Assembly: GCA_021777105.1 (NCBI GenBank)
Contig: JAIQZQ010000073.1
Coordinates: 1-64,000 of the forward strand
Direction: 5' to 3'
DNA length: 64,000 nt
Source of the DNA: Candidatus Anammoxibacter sp.
Lineage (GTDB): Bacteria > Planctomycetota > Brocadiia > Brocadiales > Anammoxibacteraceae
Shown: in pieces, positions 24,250 to 31,172 of the stretch
Position numbering within the stretch: the first letter of the stretch is position 1
Layout: each line of letters begins with the position of its first letter
The notes under the pieces: model-generated
Told to the model about the DNA's origin: nothing
The model's database searches: none
What the model saw: the letters and a program-made list of their open reading frames with translations, nothing else
Position numbers and translations under genes: made by a program

Positions 24250-25163
24250 TTTGAGCCTTTCAATTCAACTGTCTTAATTTCGATATGAGAAAGGTGGTGG
24301 TCTTTTGGAAGCAGGGCGGCAAACAACTTTCGTGAGACCGCGAATAACGCAATTTTTCTGGTTTCAATCAGGTGCCTTAGCGCGTCAAACAGATCGGCAT
24401 TGTTATATTGCGGGCGCGTAACATTATCAAAATGGGCAAATGTGAGTATAACGTTGTTTAGTTTTGATATTTCGTTGTGAAGCTCTACAAGGTCATTAGG
24501 TTCGTCAGGCGCGCAAGTGTTTATACCGAACGATTTAAGAATCTCGGTTACCAAACCCTTGCGCGACATTGTGGCTCCGCTTTCAAGGTCTACATAGCCC
24601 ATTTTATTTGAAACCTCGTCTGAAATGTTTGCGACCATACCGCGCCATTTAGGGTAACCGGACACAACCAGATTTACTGAATCGCCCCGATTTAAATATC
24701 GGGAAATTTCATCCCTGGCGTTTAACCATGCGGGCGCGTCTGTTCCTATGTCGGCTTCGCAGATGTCGAGCAGTTTTTTCCACTGATCAATGCCGGTTTT
24801 ATCTTTTGCGTTGCAGAGGTCAATATACAGTGGATCGGGGATGGTTATTTTATCCGGCATATCGCACTTTTTGCGAACAACAGGCGCTATAATACCTTTT
24901 TTAAATCGCGGATCGCGTTTAATGGCTCTCTCCATCTCATGAACACAATTTTTGCTTTTCAGGTATTCAGGCGAAAGGACAAGCACGTTTACATCCGCTT
25001 TGTTCTGTGTTGCGTCCATTTGCTTTGGCACGGCTTTGCCTGCTTTAAATTGCTCATTGTCAATAAGGACTTCCGCCTTGCCTGCCTTTAAAACAGGAAC
25101 CAGTCTATCACGTACCCAATCTTTCTGCGCGTGGCAATAACTTATAAAAATCTTTTTGCCCAT
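24246..25163 (-). CDS. TIR-domain protein with degenerate C-terminal ATPase-like domain
   Basis: A 305-aa protein. The N-terminal TIR domain (about 1-130) starts KKIFISYCHAQKDWV and has LIDNEQFKAG and VLVLSPEYLKSKNCVHEMERA. Glu76 sits where NAD-cleaving TIR domains place their catalytic glutamate. The C-terminal part (about 145-305) looks like an ATPase fold that has lost its P-loop: VNLVVSGYPKWRGM (163-176) replaces GxxGxGKS, and NVILTFAHFDN (237-247) sits like Walker B. ATG 25163 is chosen because the longer frame translates the palindrome at 25195-25259. It overlaps the membrane ATPase gene by 4 bases. NAD depletion or signalling on activation is plausible from TIR biology but unproven here. 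Confidence 0.82.
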   Translation of the reverse strand: MGKKIFISYCHAQKDWVRDRLVPVLKAGKAEVLIDNEQFKAGKAVPKQMDATQNKADVNVLVLSPEYLKSKNCVHEMERAIKRDPRFKKGIIAPVVRKKCDMPDKITIPDPLYIDLCNAKDKTGIDQWKKLLDICEADIGTDAPAWLNARDEISRYLNRGDSVNLVVSGYPKWRGMVANISDEVSNKMGYVDLESGATMSRKGLVTEILKSFGINTCAPDEPNDLVELHNEISKLNNVILTFAHFDNVTRPQYNNADLFDALRHLIETRKIALFAVSRKLFAALLPKDHHLSHIEIKTVELKGSK

Positions 25164-25194
25164 TGTATTTGTCTCTGTAAATTTTAAATAATCT

Positions 25195-25259
25195 AGTGGC
25201 ACAGGCATCCTGCCTGTGATTAATTGAAACTGAAACACAGGCAGGATGCCTGTGCCACT
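25195..25259. repeat. REP-like palindrome, copy 2
   Basis: Two perfect 24-bp arms (25195-25218 and 25236-25259, starting AGTGGCACAGGCATCC) around a 17-base spacer. It is closely related to 14136-14195. It lies 32 bases upstream of the TIR start codon and could form a strong hairpin in that gene's leader. Confidence 0.95.
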
Positions 25260-25800
25260 TTTAATATGAATTTTTAAGTGTTTCCACGCATGTGTTAATA
25301 TTGATTTCTAATACGGTATATCGCGCCTAATATAATTCCCGCTAAAAAGCCGAAAGAAGATATGAATCGCCCCGCATAGTAGAAAACCACATATAAAACA
25401 TAGCGAGTCCATGGCTAAAAGGTTTGGTTAATAAGTAATTATGATTAAACATTTACCAACCGGCGCAGTCCTGGCCGTCTCAAAATACTGAAAACCGTGG
25501 TTTTCATACTAATTGCGTTACAAAATCGTAGTTTTGGAACGGGCAGATGACAACTTATGAGCCTTTGGTATTCTTTTTTAGCTATGATTAACGCCGTTTG
25601 TATATATTTAGAATTGTTTAAGTTTGTTTCTTGCGCTAATTTGCCGGTAAATATTTAGCGATGGTATTAAAACGCAGGGTTAATGTCAAATAAAAACATG
25701 TTGTTAGGTTACATACAGGGTGTAGGTTGGGTGTTGGCGGTGGCGGTTAGCAGACGGCTGGTACTCTCGCTCCCAAATCCCGGTAAATTTTCGCGCATAT

Positions 25801-25870
25801 GGAGTACATCAACCGTGTTGATGTTAATTTGGTATACCTTGTCTATACAGTAACACGGTTACTGTACTCC
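25801..25870. repeat. 70-bp inverted repeat
   Basis: GGAGTACATCAACCGTGTT at the left end pairs with AACACGGTTACTGTACTCC at the right, with two mismatches. A related half (TTAACACGGTTAATTCACTCC, first 20 bases at 28299-28318) sits in front of the flavoprotein gene. Confidence 0.8.
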
Positions 25871-25981
25871 AAAGTGTAGGTGTGGTAGAGGCGCGAAACC
25901 CAACTTTTATCCGGTTTAGGTTCTACATTTCAATTGACGTTTAAGGGATTAAAAGCAATAATAACCTGTTTGTAATAAACT

Positions 25982-26164
25982 AAGGGGCTGCTCAAAAATA
26001 ACTTCGGTTTATTTGGTCGTGCTTTCACATTCTCTTTGTGAGATATTCAATCGTCAAATTCTCACGTAGCTAAGGCTACGCTACGAAATTGACTCGGGTC
26101 ATATCTCGCAAATCTAACGCAAAATTACAGCCAAAAAACCAAAATTATTTATGAGCGGCCCCTT
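25982..26164. mobile_element. MITE-like foldback element
   Basis: A 183-bp element with terminal inverted repeats: AAGGGGCTGCTCAAAAATAA at the left and TTATTTATGAGCGGCCCCTT at the right (18 of 20 positions complementary). Inner arms are also partly complementary around a central CGTAGC-TAAG-GCTACG hairpin, so the whole element folds back on itself. It interrupts a segment that is uninterrupted at 21319-21460, which marks it as an insertion. It has no coding capacity. No clear target-site duplication was found and no transposase with these ends is in the window. Confidence 0.82.
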
Positions 26165-26196
26165 GGTTCGGAACCCTTTAAAAGAAAAATCAAATC

Positions 26197-26937
26197 ATGA
26201 AAGTAAGACTCTCAAAAAAGCAAAAGATACAGGTAAATGATTCTAAAGATGTTTACGGTATTATGAAGAAGATATTGTTGCGCGAGAATAAGTATGGGCA
26301 GGAGAAGGAACATTTCTGGGTGGTGGGGCTTGATATTGATAACAGGATTATATTTATTGAGCTTATAAGTCTCGGCAATTTTACGGCGGCTACTGTTGAC
26401 CCTAATGATGTTTTCTGGCTTGCGACAAATAAACGCACGGCTGGGGTTATACTTGTGCATAACCATTCTGGGGAGAATCTTGAGCCGTCGGAAAGCGATA
26501 TTGAGATAACCGACAGGTTGATGCAGGCTGCTATAATCGTGAGAACGCAGGTGCTGGATCATTTGATAATTTCGCCTGAGGATTTTTATAGTTTTGTTGT
26601 TTCCGGCCTTTTTGAAGTTTTAAAGCATAGTGATAAGTTTAAGCCTCGTTATACGGAGATTGACAGGTTGCGCAAGGAGTATATGGAAAAAGGGATTGAT
26701 ATCGGCCTGAAAGACGGGGTTAGGGAAGGGTTAAAAGAGGGTATTACAAGGGGCAAAGAAGAAGGTGAAAAGATAGGGATTGAAAAGGGAGAAAAGAACA
26801 AAGCTATTGAAATGGCAAAGATTTCAATTAAAGAGGGGTTGCCGACTGAGCTGATATCCAAATTAACCGGATTGTCAGAAGCTGAAATTAATAAATTGTC
26901 CAAATCCAAATCTAAAACGAAGAAGAAAGCTCCATAG
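26197..26937 (+). CDS. RadC-like JAB/MPN-domain protein with a repetitive charged tail
   Basis: Residues 1-135 form a RadC-type JAB domain with an intact JAMM metal site: VHNHSG (H88, H90) and SESD ending in D101. The HhH region of true RadC is absent. From about 160 the protein continues as GLKDGVREGLKEGITRGKEEG and an AKISIKEGLPTELISKLTGLS segment, a tail that closely resembles the C-terminus of Rpn/PD-(D/E)XK transposase-like nucleases. The combination is unusual. A truncated copy of its 5' end lies at 21450, and a MITE sits 33 bases upstream. Accessory RadC-like JAB proteins are often tied to mobile elements, and their biochemical role is unsettled. Confidence 0.82.
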   Translation: MKVRLSKKQKIQVNDSKDVYGIMKKILLRENKYGQEKEHFWVVGLDIDNRIIFIELISLGNFTAATVDPNDVFWLATNKRTAGVILVHNHSGENLEPSESDIEITDRLMQAAIIVRTQVLDHLIISPEDFYSFVVSGLFEVLKHSDKFKPRYTEIDRLRKEYMEKGIDIGLKDGVREGLKEGITRGKEEGEKIGIEKGEKNKAIEMAKISIKEGLPTELISKLTGLSEAEINKLSKSKSKTKKKAP

Positions 26938-26945
26938 TCTAAAAG

Positions 26946-27065
26946 CAACCACAGATTTCTCAGATTTAAGAGCAAAAGCAAAAGGAACCACAGATTTCTC
27001 AGATTACACAGATTTAAGAGCAAAAGCAAAAGGAACCACAGATTCCACAGATAAAATCAAAAGCG
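26946..27065 (+). repeat. Imperfect tandem repeat
   Basis: Three units starting AACCACAGATT (26947, 26985 and 27033), with the shared middle GATTTAAGAGCAAAAGCAAAAGG in the first two. Period about 39-48 bases. It lies between the RadC-like gene and a TA remnant. The minus-strand open frame rich in NLRNLW is only this repeat translated. Confidence 0.75.
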
Positions 27066-27233
27066 GGTTAAACACAAATATACACAAATTTATGAGCAAA
27101 AAGTCTTGTAGGTTTGAGGCTTTCGCTTGAACTATCAGGTTGCAAAGCACAGGCGGGAAGCCTGTTCCGTTATTTATATGGATTTCACAAGATCCGGGAA
27201 AATAAAATAATGAGCGCGGAAAAGGGGGTGAAT

Positions 27234-27488
27234 ATGATCAAGTCAATTACGCCGGAAATTTGCAAAAAACTCGAAGCAATCGGGTTTGATGACGAAGAGA
27301 TAAGCTCTATTGGAATAATCCATGAGTTAAAAACCAGAAAATATTCAATTGATCTAAAAAAACTTATAAATCAGGCTGCTTTTGAAAATTTAACAAAAGG
27401 AATAGGGGAAACTTTTGATAAGAACAGATGGGATGATGAAGACTTTTTTAAAGAAGTTGAAAATTTACGAGAAGAAAAGAAAAAATGA
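27234..27488 (+). CDS. Putative antitoxin of a PIN module
   Basis: An 84-aa acidic protein (MIKSITPEICKKLEAIGF..., ending in ENLREEKKK) that I do not recognise by family. ATG 27234 follows AAAGGGGGTG at the right spacing, so I prefer it to ATG 27210 or to the open frame from 27114. It overlaps by 4 bases (ATGA) a following PIN-domain start, the usual antitoxin-toxin arrangement. That toxin is truncated. Confidence 0.6.
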   Translation: MIKSITPEICKKLEAIGFDDEEISSIGIIHELKTRKYSIDLKKLINQAAFENLTKGIGETFDKNRWDDEDFFKEVENLREEKKK

Positions 27489-27559
27489 GATTAGTTATAG
27501 ATACAAACATATTCTTCTCTGCTTTCAACCCTAAGAGTTATTATTATAAAATCACTTAA
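27485..27559 (+). pseudogene. Truncated PIN-domain toxin stub
   Basis: Twenty-four codons reading MRLVIDTNIFFSAFNPKS, the first strand of a PIN nuclease with its first catalytic Asp, then a stop at 27557. The rest of the domain is missing. A different full-length PIN gene begins 36 bases later, so replacement or recombination between PIN genes is possible. Confidence 0.75.
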
Positions 27560-27594
27560 CTTAATTATCGCAAAAGAGTTCCAATCGCTTTAAA

Positions 27595-28026
27595 TTGAAA
27601 AAATATCAAATTATAATTGACACCAATGTGCTTGTTGCGGCTTCACGCTCAAAACATGGGGCGGCTTTTAGGCTTTTAAAGCTATTGAAGGACCGCGATG
27701 AACGGTGTAAAATAAATGTGTCTACTGCGTTAATTCTTGAATATGAGGCGGTCTTGAAAAGAGAAATGCATTTAAGAGACAAAGATTTGTCCATTGTTGA
27801 TAGATTTATTGATGATTTTGTTAATTTATCAAATAGACACTCTATCTTTTATTTATTACGGCCTTATTTAAAAGACGCGGATGATGATTTTATCCTTGAG
27901 TTAGCTTTTTCTTCATCAATAGATTATATTGTCACTTATAATACAAAAAATTTTAAACGAGCAATAAAATTAGGGCTTAAAACAATTGATCCAAAAGCAT
28001 TTCTGCAAAAAATAGGAGAGATCTAA
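27595..28026 (+). CDS. PIN-domain toxin (TIGR00305/PIN_3 type)
   Basis: A 143-aa predicted RNase. Acidic positions fit the PIN active site: IIDTNVLVAA (D9), an E in LILEYEAVLKRE, and DADDDFILELAF followed by YIVTYNTKNF in the C-terminal half. The start is TTG 27595, with no strong ribosome site. The stop codon shares one base with the antitoxin ATG that follows (TAATG). Toxin-first order is unusual but known for this family. Confidence 0.85.
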   Translation: MKKYQIIIDTNVLVAASRSKHGAAFRLLKLLKDRDERCKINVSTALILEYEAVLKREMHLRDKDLSIVDRFIDDFVNLSNRHSIFYLLRPYLKDADDDFILELAFSSSIDYIVTYNTKNFKRAIKLGLKTIDPKAFLQKIGEI

Positions 28027-28262
28027 TGACCGAATTGAAAATTAAATTACCAGACAAGTTGCTCAAGAAAACATATGAAGTATCGGAAAAGCAAAACATC
28101 CCTATTGACGAGTTAATCGCCGCTTCATTAGCGCAAAAATTATACCGCTTCATGCCTGATCCTTACCTCGAAGAAAGGGCAAAACGCTCTACAGGGGATG
28201 GAATGGCTGAATTCATGTCTCAAACGCCTGATACTATGCCGGAAGAATATGATAAGCTCTAA
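28026..28262 (+). CDS. Antitoxin of the PIN module
   Basis: A 78-aa protein beginning MTELKIKLPDKLLKKTYEVSEKQN, with a ribbon-helix-helix-like pattern (LKIKLPDKLL, then IPIDELIAASLAQKL) and an acidic C-terminus (MPEEYDKL) that could wrap the toxin. It is coupled to the PIN gene by TAATG. The module appears intact. Confidence 0.75.
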   Translation: MTELKIKLPDKLLKKTYEVSEKQNIPIDELIAASLAQKLYRFMPDPYLEERAKRSTGDGMAEFMSQTPDTMPEEYDKL

Positions 28263-28405
28263 AAACATGTTAAACCAACTTTTATGTATTTAATAAAATT
28301 AACACGGTTAATTCACTCCAAAAAACAGAGTCGGTTTATTAGTCTCTTTTCATAAACTATGCCGTATAGGTATGGACCTAATACTTTTACAAAGGAGACG
28401 CGCGG

Positions 28406-29524
28406 ATGGAAAAAGGGAAGTATGATGTTGTTATTGTGGGCGCGGGGCCGGGTGGTGTTGCCGCCGGGATAAGGGCTGCTGAGGCGGGGATGTCTTATGT
28501 GATACTTGAAAAAGGGAAGGGTGTGTTTCAGGGGGTTATTGATTCGTTTCCAAGGGGGAAAGCTGTTTACCCGACTATACCTAAAGGGGTAGATAAGCCG
28601 TTTCCAATACAGTGTCTTGAGCCGCCGAAGGATAAGGTGCCGGTTGAGAAATATATTGATCAGATTGAAAAGGCTGTTCAGTCGCAAAAATTAAACATTG
28701 TATATAATGAGTCGTTTGAAAACCTGGAAGAGGGCGGGGACGGCTATGTTGTTAAGACGGAAGATAATGATTACGCGGCTAAAAATGTGATACTTGCGTT
28801 TGGCAGCAACATACCAAATGATCTAGGTATATATGGGGAGGCCAAGGCTGTTGCGAGGAAGCTTGACAACCTTGAGGAGTATATATGGTTGACTGCTTTG
28901 GTGATTGGGGGCGGCAATGCGGCGGCTGATATTGTGGCGGCTCTTTCAAAGGCTAAACGCGAGGCTGTTTCGCCTATGCCGGTTTATTGGGCGCATAGGA
29001 AAGAGATGTTCAGAATAAATAAGGACACTGCCCGCGATCTTGGCGAGGAGTTGCTGCTTGGCGGGCAGATCAGGATACTGCAAGGTGCTATTCCTAAAAT
29101 TGGGGAGGTTGACGCAGAGGGCATTGACAGGTTGTACCTTTATCAGACTCCGAACCGCGACAAGCACAATGATGTGTTTATGTATCAGGGTATGAGCTTT
29201 CCGATGAAGAATGTTATTGCGTGCATCGGGTCGCAGGGGCCGGCTGAGGTGTTTAATCAATTGAACCTTAAACAGGTTGCCCGTGAAGGGGGTTCCGGCA
29301 AAAGCGGAAGCGCGTCCGATTTATTGTTATTGCTTGACGAAAGCCTTCAAACAAACAGAAAAGGTGTTTACGCAATTGGGGGGGCGATAAGCCCTTCAAT
29401 TATGGAAATACAGGAAGATGGGGCATTTCAACAGAAGAAACACCCAAACCTGATATACACGGCTATTGAAGACGGGGTGATTGCGATGGATGGCGTGATT
29501 GCGTCCGGGCAAGCCGGCGGGTAA
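28406..29524 (+). CDS. FAD-dependent NAD(P)-binding oxidoreductase (YpdA/thioredoxin-reductase-like, no redox CxxC)
   Basis: A flavoprotein with two nucleotide-binding sites: FAD-binding GAGPGGVAAG at residues 12-21 and NAD(P)H-binding GGGNAAADI near 168-176. The thioredoxin-reductase CxxC is missing, so it resembles YpdA-type reductases or electron-transfer flavoproteins that pass electrons to a partner. ALSKAKREAVSPMPVYWAHR and a closing GVYAIGGA...AIEDGV fit the family. At 372 aa it is slightly longer than YpdA. AAAGGAG at 28390-28396 supports the start. It stands alone. A good terminator-like hairpin lies 290 bases downstream, at 29815-29853. Confidence 0.87.
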   Translation: MEKGKYDVVIVGAGPGGVAAGIRAAEAGMSYVILEKGKGVFQGVIDSFPRGKAVYPTIPKGVDKPFPIQCLEPPKDKVPVEKYIDQIEKAVQSQKLNIVYNESFENLEEGGDGYVVKTEDNDYAAKNVILAFGSNIPNDLGIYGEAKAVARKLDNLEEYIWLTALVIGGGNAAADIVAALSKAKREAVSPMPVYWAHRKEMFRINKDTARDLGEELLLGGQIRILQGAIPKIGEVDAEGIDRLYLYQTPNRDKHNDVFMYQGMSFPMKNVIACIGSQGPAEVFNQLNLKQVAREGGSGKSGSASDLLLLLDESLQTNRKGVYAIGGAISPSIMEIQEDGAFQQKKHPNLIYTAIEDGVIAMDGVIASGQAGG

Positions 29525-29583
29525 TAGGTAATAGGTAATTGCGGCGGCATTACTGAAATGAAACAGAGTTTCAAGCCAATTTA

Positions 29584-29609
29584 CGTTCCAAAATCGGAGT
29601 TTTGGAACG
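29584..29609. repeat. Palindrome CGTTCCAAAA...TTTTGGAACG
   Basis: A perfect 10-bp stem with loop TCGGAG. A decayed relative is at 25517-25541. The TTCCAA core is shared with the REP hairpins around the RAYT gene, which may or may not be meaningful. Confidence 0.8.
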
Positions 29610-29638
29610 ATTCTCGCCAATGACCAATAACTATAGGC

Positions 29639-29798
29639 AAACAAATCAGGTTTTCAATAAATTAAGTTCGCGTATGTTTTTTTCAAATTCCATGAAATAA
29701 AACCTTAAAGGGTAAATTCCAATAAACTCAGCTTGTTGGAGTTTAGGCTTTAGCCTTTTATTCATTAGTAAATTTCGAAATCCTTATGCTTTTGAGTA
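29639..29798 (-). repeat. Dispersed palindrome-rich element, copy B (inverted)
   Basis: Reverse complement of 20934-21092 over its full length with modest divergence. Both copies are bounded by the same ends (AAACAAATCAGG and TACTCAAAAG in their respective orientations). Confidence 0.85.
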
Positions 29799-29814
29799 TA
29801 AAAACGGAAAAGTA

Positions 29815-29853
29815 AAATGCCGGGGCTTCCCACTTTCCGGCATTTTTCTTTTT
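29815..29853 (+). terminator. Predicted intrinsic terminator
   Basis: AAATGCCGG (29815-29823) pairs with CCGGCATTT (29837-29845) over a 13-base loop, followed by TTCTTTTT. It fits a Rho-independent terminator for the flavoprotein transcript. Confidence 0.6.
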
Positions 29854-30029
29854 CTGGAACTGTTTAAGTTAAAGTGTTGCTCTGCTAAACTCTGCGTTAT
29901 TATTTATCTCTCCGTAAAAAATTTCTTTACAAACCCTTCGCTTTTTAAAAAATAATTAAACGCAAACTATTTACTTTTGGATTATTATCTGCAAGGTTAT
30001 AATGCAAGGCTATTTCCTGTTTTGCGTTA

Positions 30030-30060
30030 TTGAGATACAGGCGGGTATTTGTTTTATAAT
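30030..30060 (+). promoter_or_regulatory. Possible radC promoter
   Basis: TTGAGA (30030-30035), 19 bases, and TATAAT (30055-30060) lie only 13 bases before the GTG start of radC, which would give a very short leader. Confidence 0.35.
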
Positions 30061-30073
30061 TTAACGGTTTTGC

Positions 30074-31129
30074 GTGAATTTTATGGGACAAGATATTTCA
30101 AAGATATATTCTTTAATTAAAAAGAGCCGTGCCTGCGCAACGTCCATGGAAGATGGGCTGATTAATTGCGGCAATGTTAAACTAGGCGCGTTTTGCGAAA
30201 TGGATGCTGTTTTGGCTATGTTTCACAGGCTGGGCTTTATTAAAAGCGCAAAAAAGAGCAAGGCTATTGCAGGGCAGGCCAGGAACGTTGTTTACAGGAT
30301 AGCGGACGGCAATAATGATAGCCTGAAAACCGTTATGGCGACGTTTTTGAGTTATTGCCGCAATGGAATCGGAACCAGGGATGCGGTATGCGGGAAAGAG
30401 CCTCGTTGCGGCGTTTGCGAGATTACAGGCGCTTGTTTTTACTGGAATAAACGGCCCAGCATAAAGGAGTTGCCGGAGGTGGAGAGGCCCAGGGAAAGGC
30501 TGATTCACAAGGGGGAGGATTATTTGTCGGATGCTGAATTGCTCGGCATAATTATAAGGGACGGCACTCCGCAATCTAGCGCGGTTGAAGTGGCAAGGAC
30601 GATTTTGGCTAAATATGGCGATTTTAGGGCTCTTGGCGCGAAGACTATTGCCGAGCTTTGCAAGGTTGAGGGCATAGGCGAGGCAAAGGCTTCCCAAATA
30701 AAGGCTGCTATAGCCATTGCAAAGAGGTACGCGACTATCGCGGTAAAGCCTGGGGCAAAAATGAACAGCACTAACGCGATATTTAATCACTTTTATGAAA
30801 GATTGCGAGACAAAAAGCAGGAGATCTTTTACGTGGTGATGCTTGATGTGAAGAACAGGATGTTGACGGAAAGGGTGATATCCACGGGCGGTTTAAATTC
30901 AAGCATTGTGCATCCGCGCGAGGTGTTTAGCGCGGCTATCAGGGAGCACGCGGCGTCTGTTGTGTTTGTGCATAATCACCCCAGCGGCGATCCGGAGCCC
31001 AGCTCAGAGGATGAGGGGGTTACACAAAGGTTGCTTGAGGCGAGCGGAATTGTGGGGATAAAGATAATGGATCATATTATTATAGGCGGCAAGGGGTATG
31101 TGAGTTTCAGGGAGAGGGGGCTGGTGTGA
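30074..31129 (+). CDS. radC: RadC-family JAB protein with an N-terminal Cys-cluster extension
   Basis: The C-terminal 220 residues are a complete RadC: UPF0758 start RERLIHKGEDYLSDAELL (about 140-157), HhH VEGIGEAKASQIKAA (198-212), and JAMM site VHNHPSGDPEPSSED (H300, H302, D313). The first 130 residues are an extra domain with four cysteines in the pattern C-x5-C-x2-C-x5-C (106, 112, 115, 121), much like the 4Fe-4S loop of endonuclease III-type glycosylases (C-x6-C-x2-C-x5-C). The preceding helices could be a shortened HhH-GPD core. The start is GTG 30074 or ATG 30083; neither has a clear ribosome site. RadC's cellular role remains unsettled despite the name. Confidence 0.87.
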   Translation: MNFMGQDISKIYSLIKKSRACATSMEDGLINCGNVKLGAFCEMDAVLAMFHRLGFIKSAKKSKAIAGQARNVVYRIADGNNDSLKTVMATFLSYCRNGIGTRDAVCGKEPRCGVCEITGACFYWNKRPSIKELPEVERPRERLIHKGEDYLSDAELLGIIIRDGTPQSSAVEVARTILAKYGDFRALGAKTIAELCKVEGIGEAKASQIKAAIAIAKRYATIAVKPGAKMNSTNAIFNHFYERLRDKKQEIFYVVMLDVKNRMLTERVISTGGLNSSIVHPREVFSAAIREHAASVVFVHNHPSGDPEPSSEDEGVTQRLLEASGIVGIKIMDHIIIGGKGYVSFRERGLV

Positions 31130-31172
31130 GCGCTTTGCGGCGGCAATTGAGAAATAATGAAAATTTCGTCAA

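Larger units (their letters stand above)
25260..26196. other. 937-bp gap with inverted repeat, duplicated segment and MITE
   Basis: No gene. A partial hairpin TACAAAATCGTAGTTTTGG (25519-25537) is related to 29584-29609. A 70-bp inverted repeat is at 25801-25870. A segment duplicated from or to 21319-21509 starts at 25874 and is interrupted by a foldback element at 25982-26164. The RadC-like gene follows. Confidence 0.75.
29525..30073. other. 549-bp gap with hairpins and an inverted repeat copy
   Basis: No gene. A 10-bp-stem hairpin at 29584-29609, the inverted copy B of a dispersed element (29639-29798), a terminator-like hairpin (29815-29853) and a promoter-like TATAAT at 30055-30060. Confidence 0.7.

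Noticed and set aside
26649..27029. Minus-strand frame rich in NLRNLW and leucine
   Set aside because: Translation of the AACCACAGATT tandem repeat and of the antisense of the RadC-like gene's tail.
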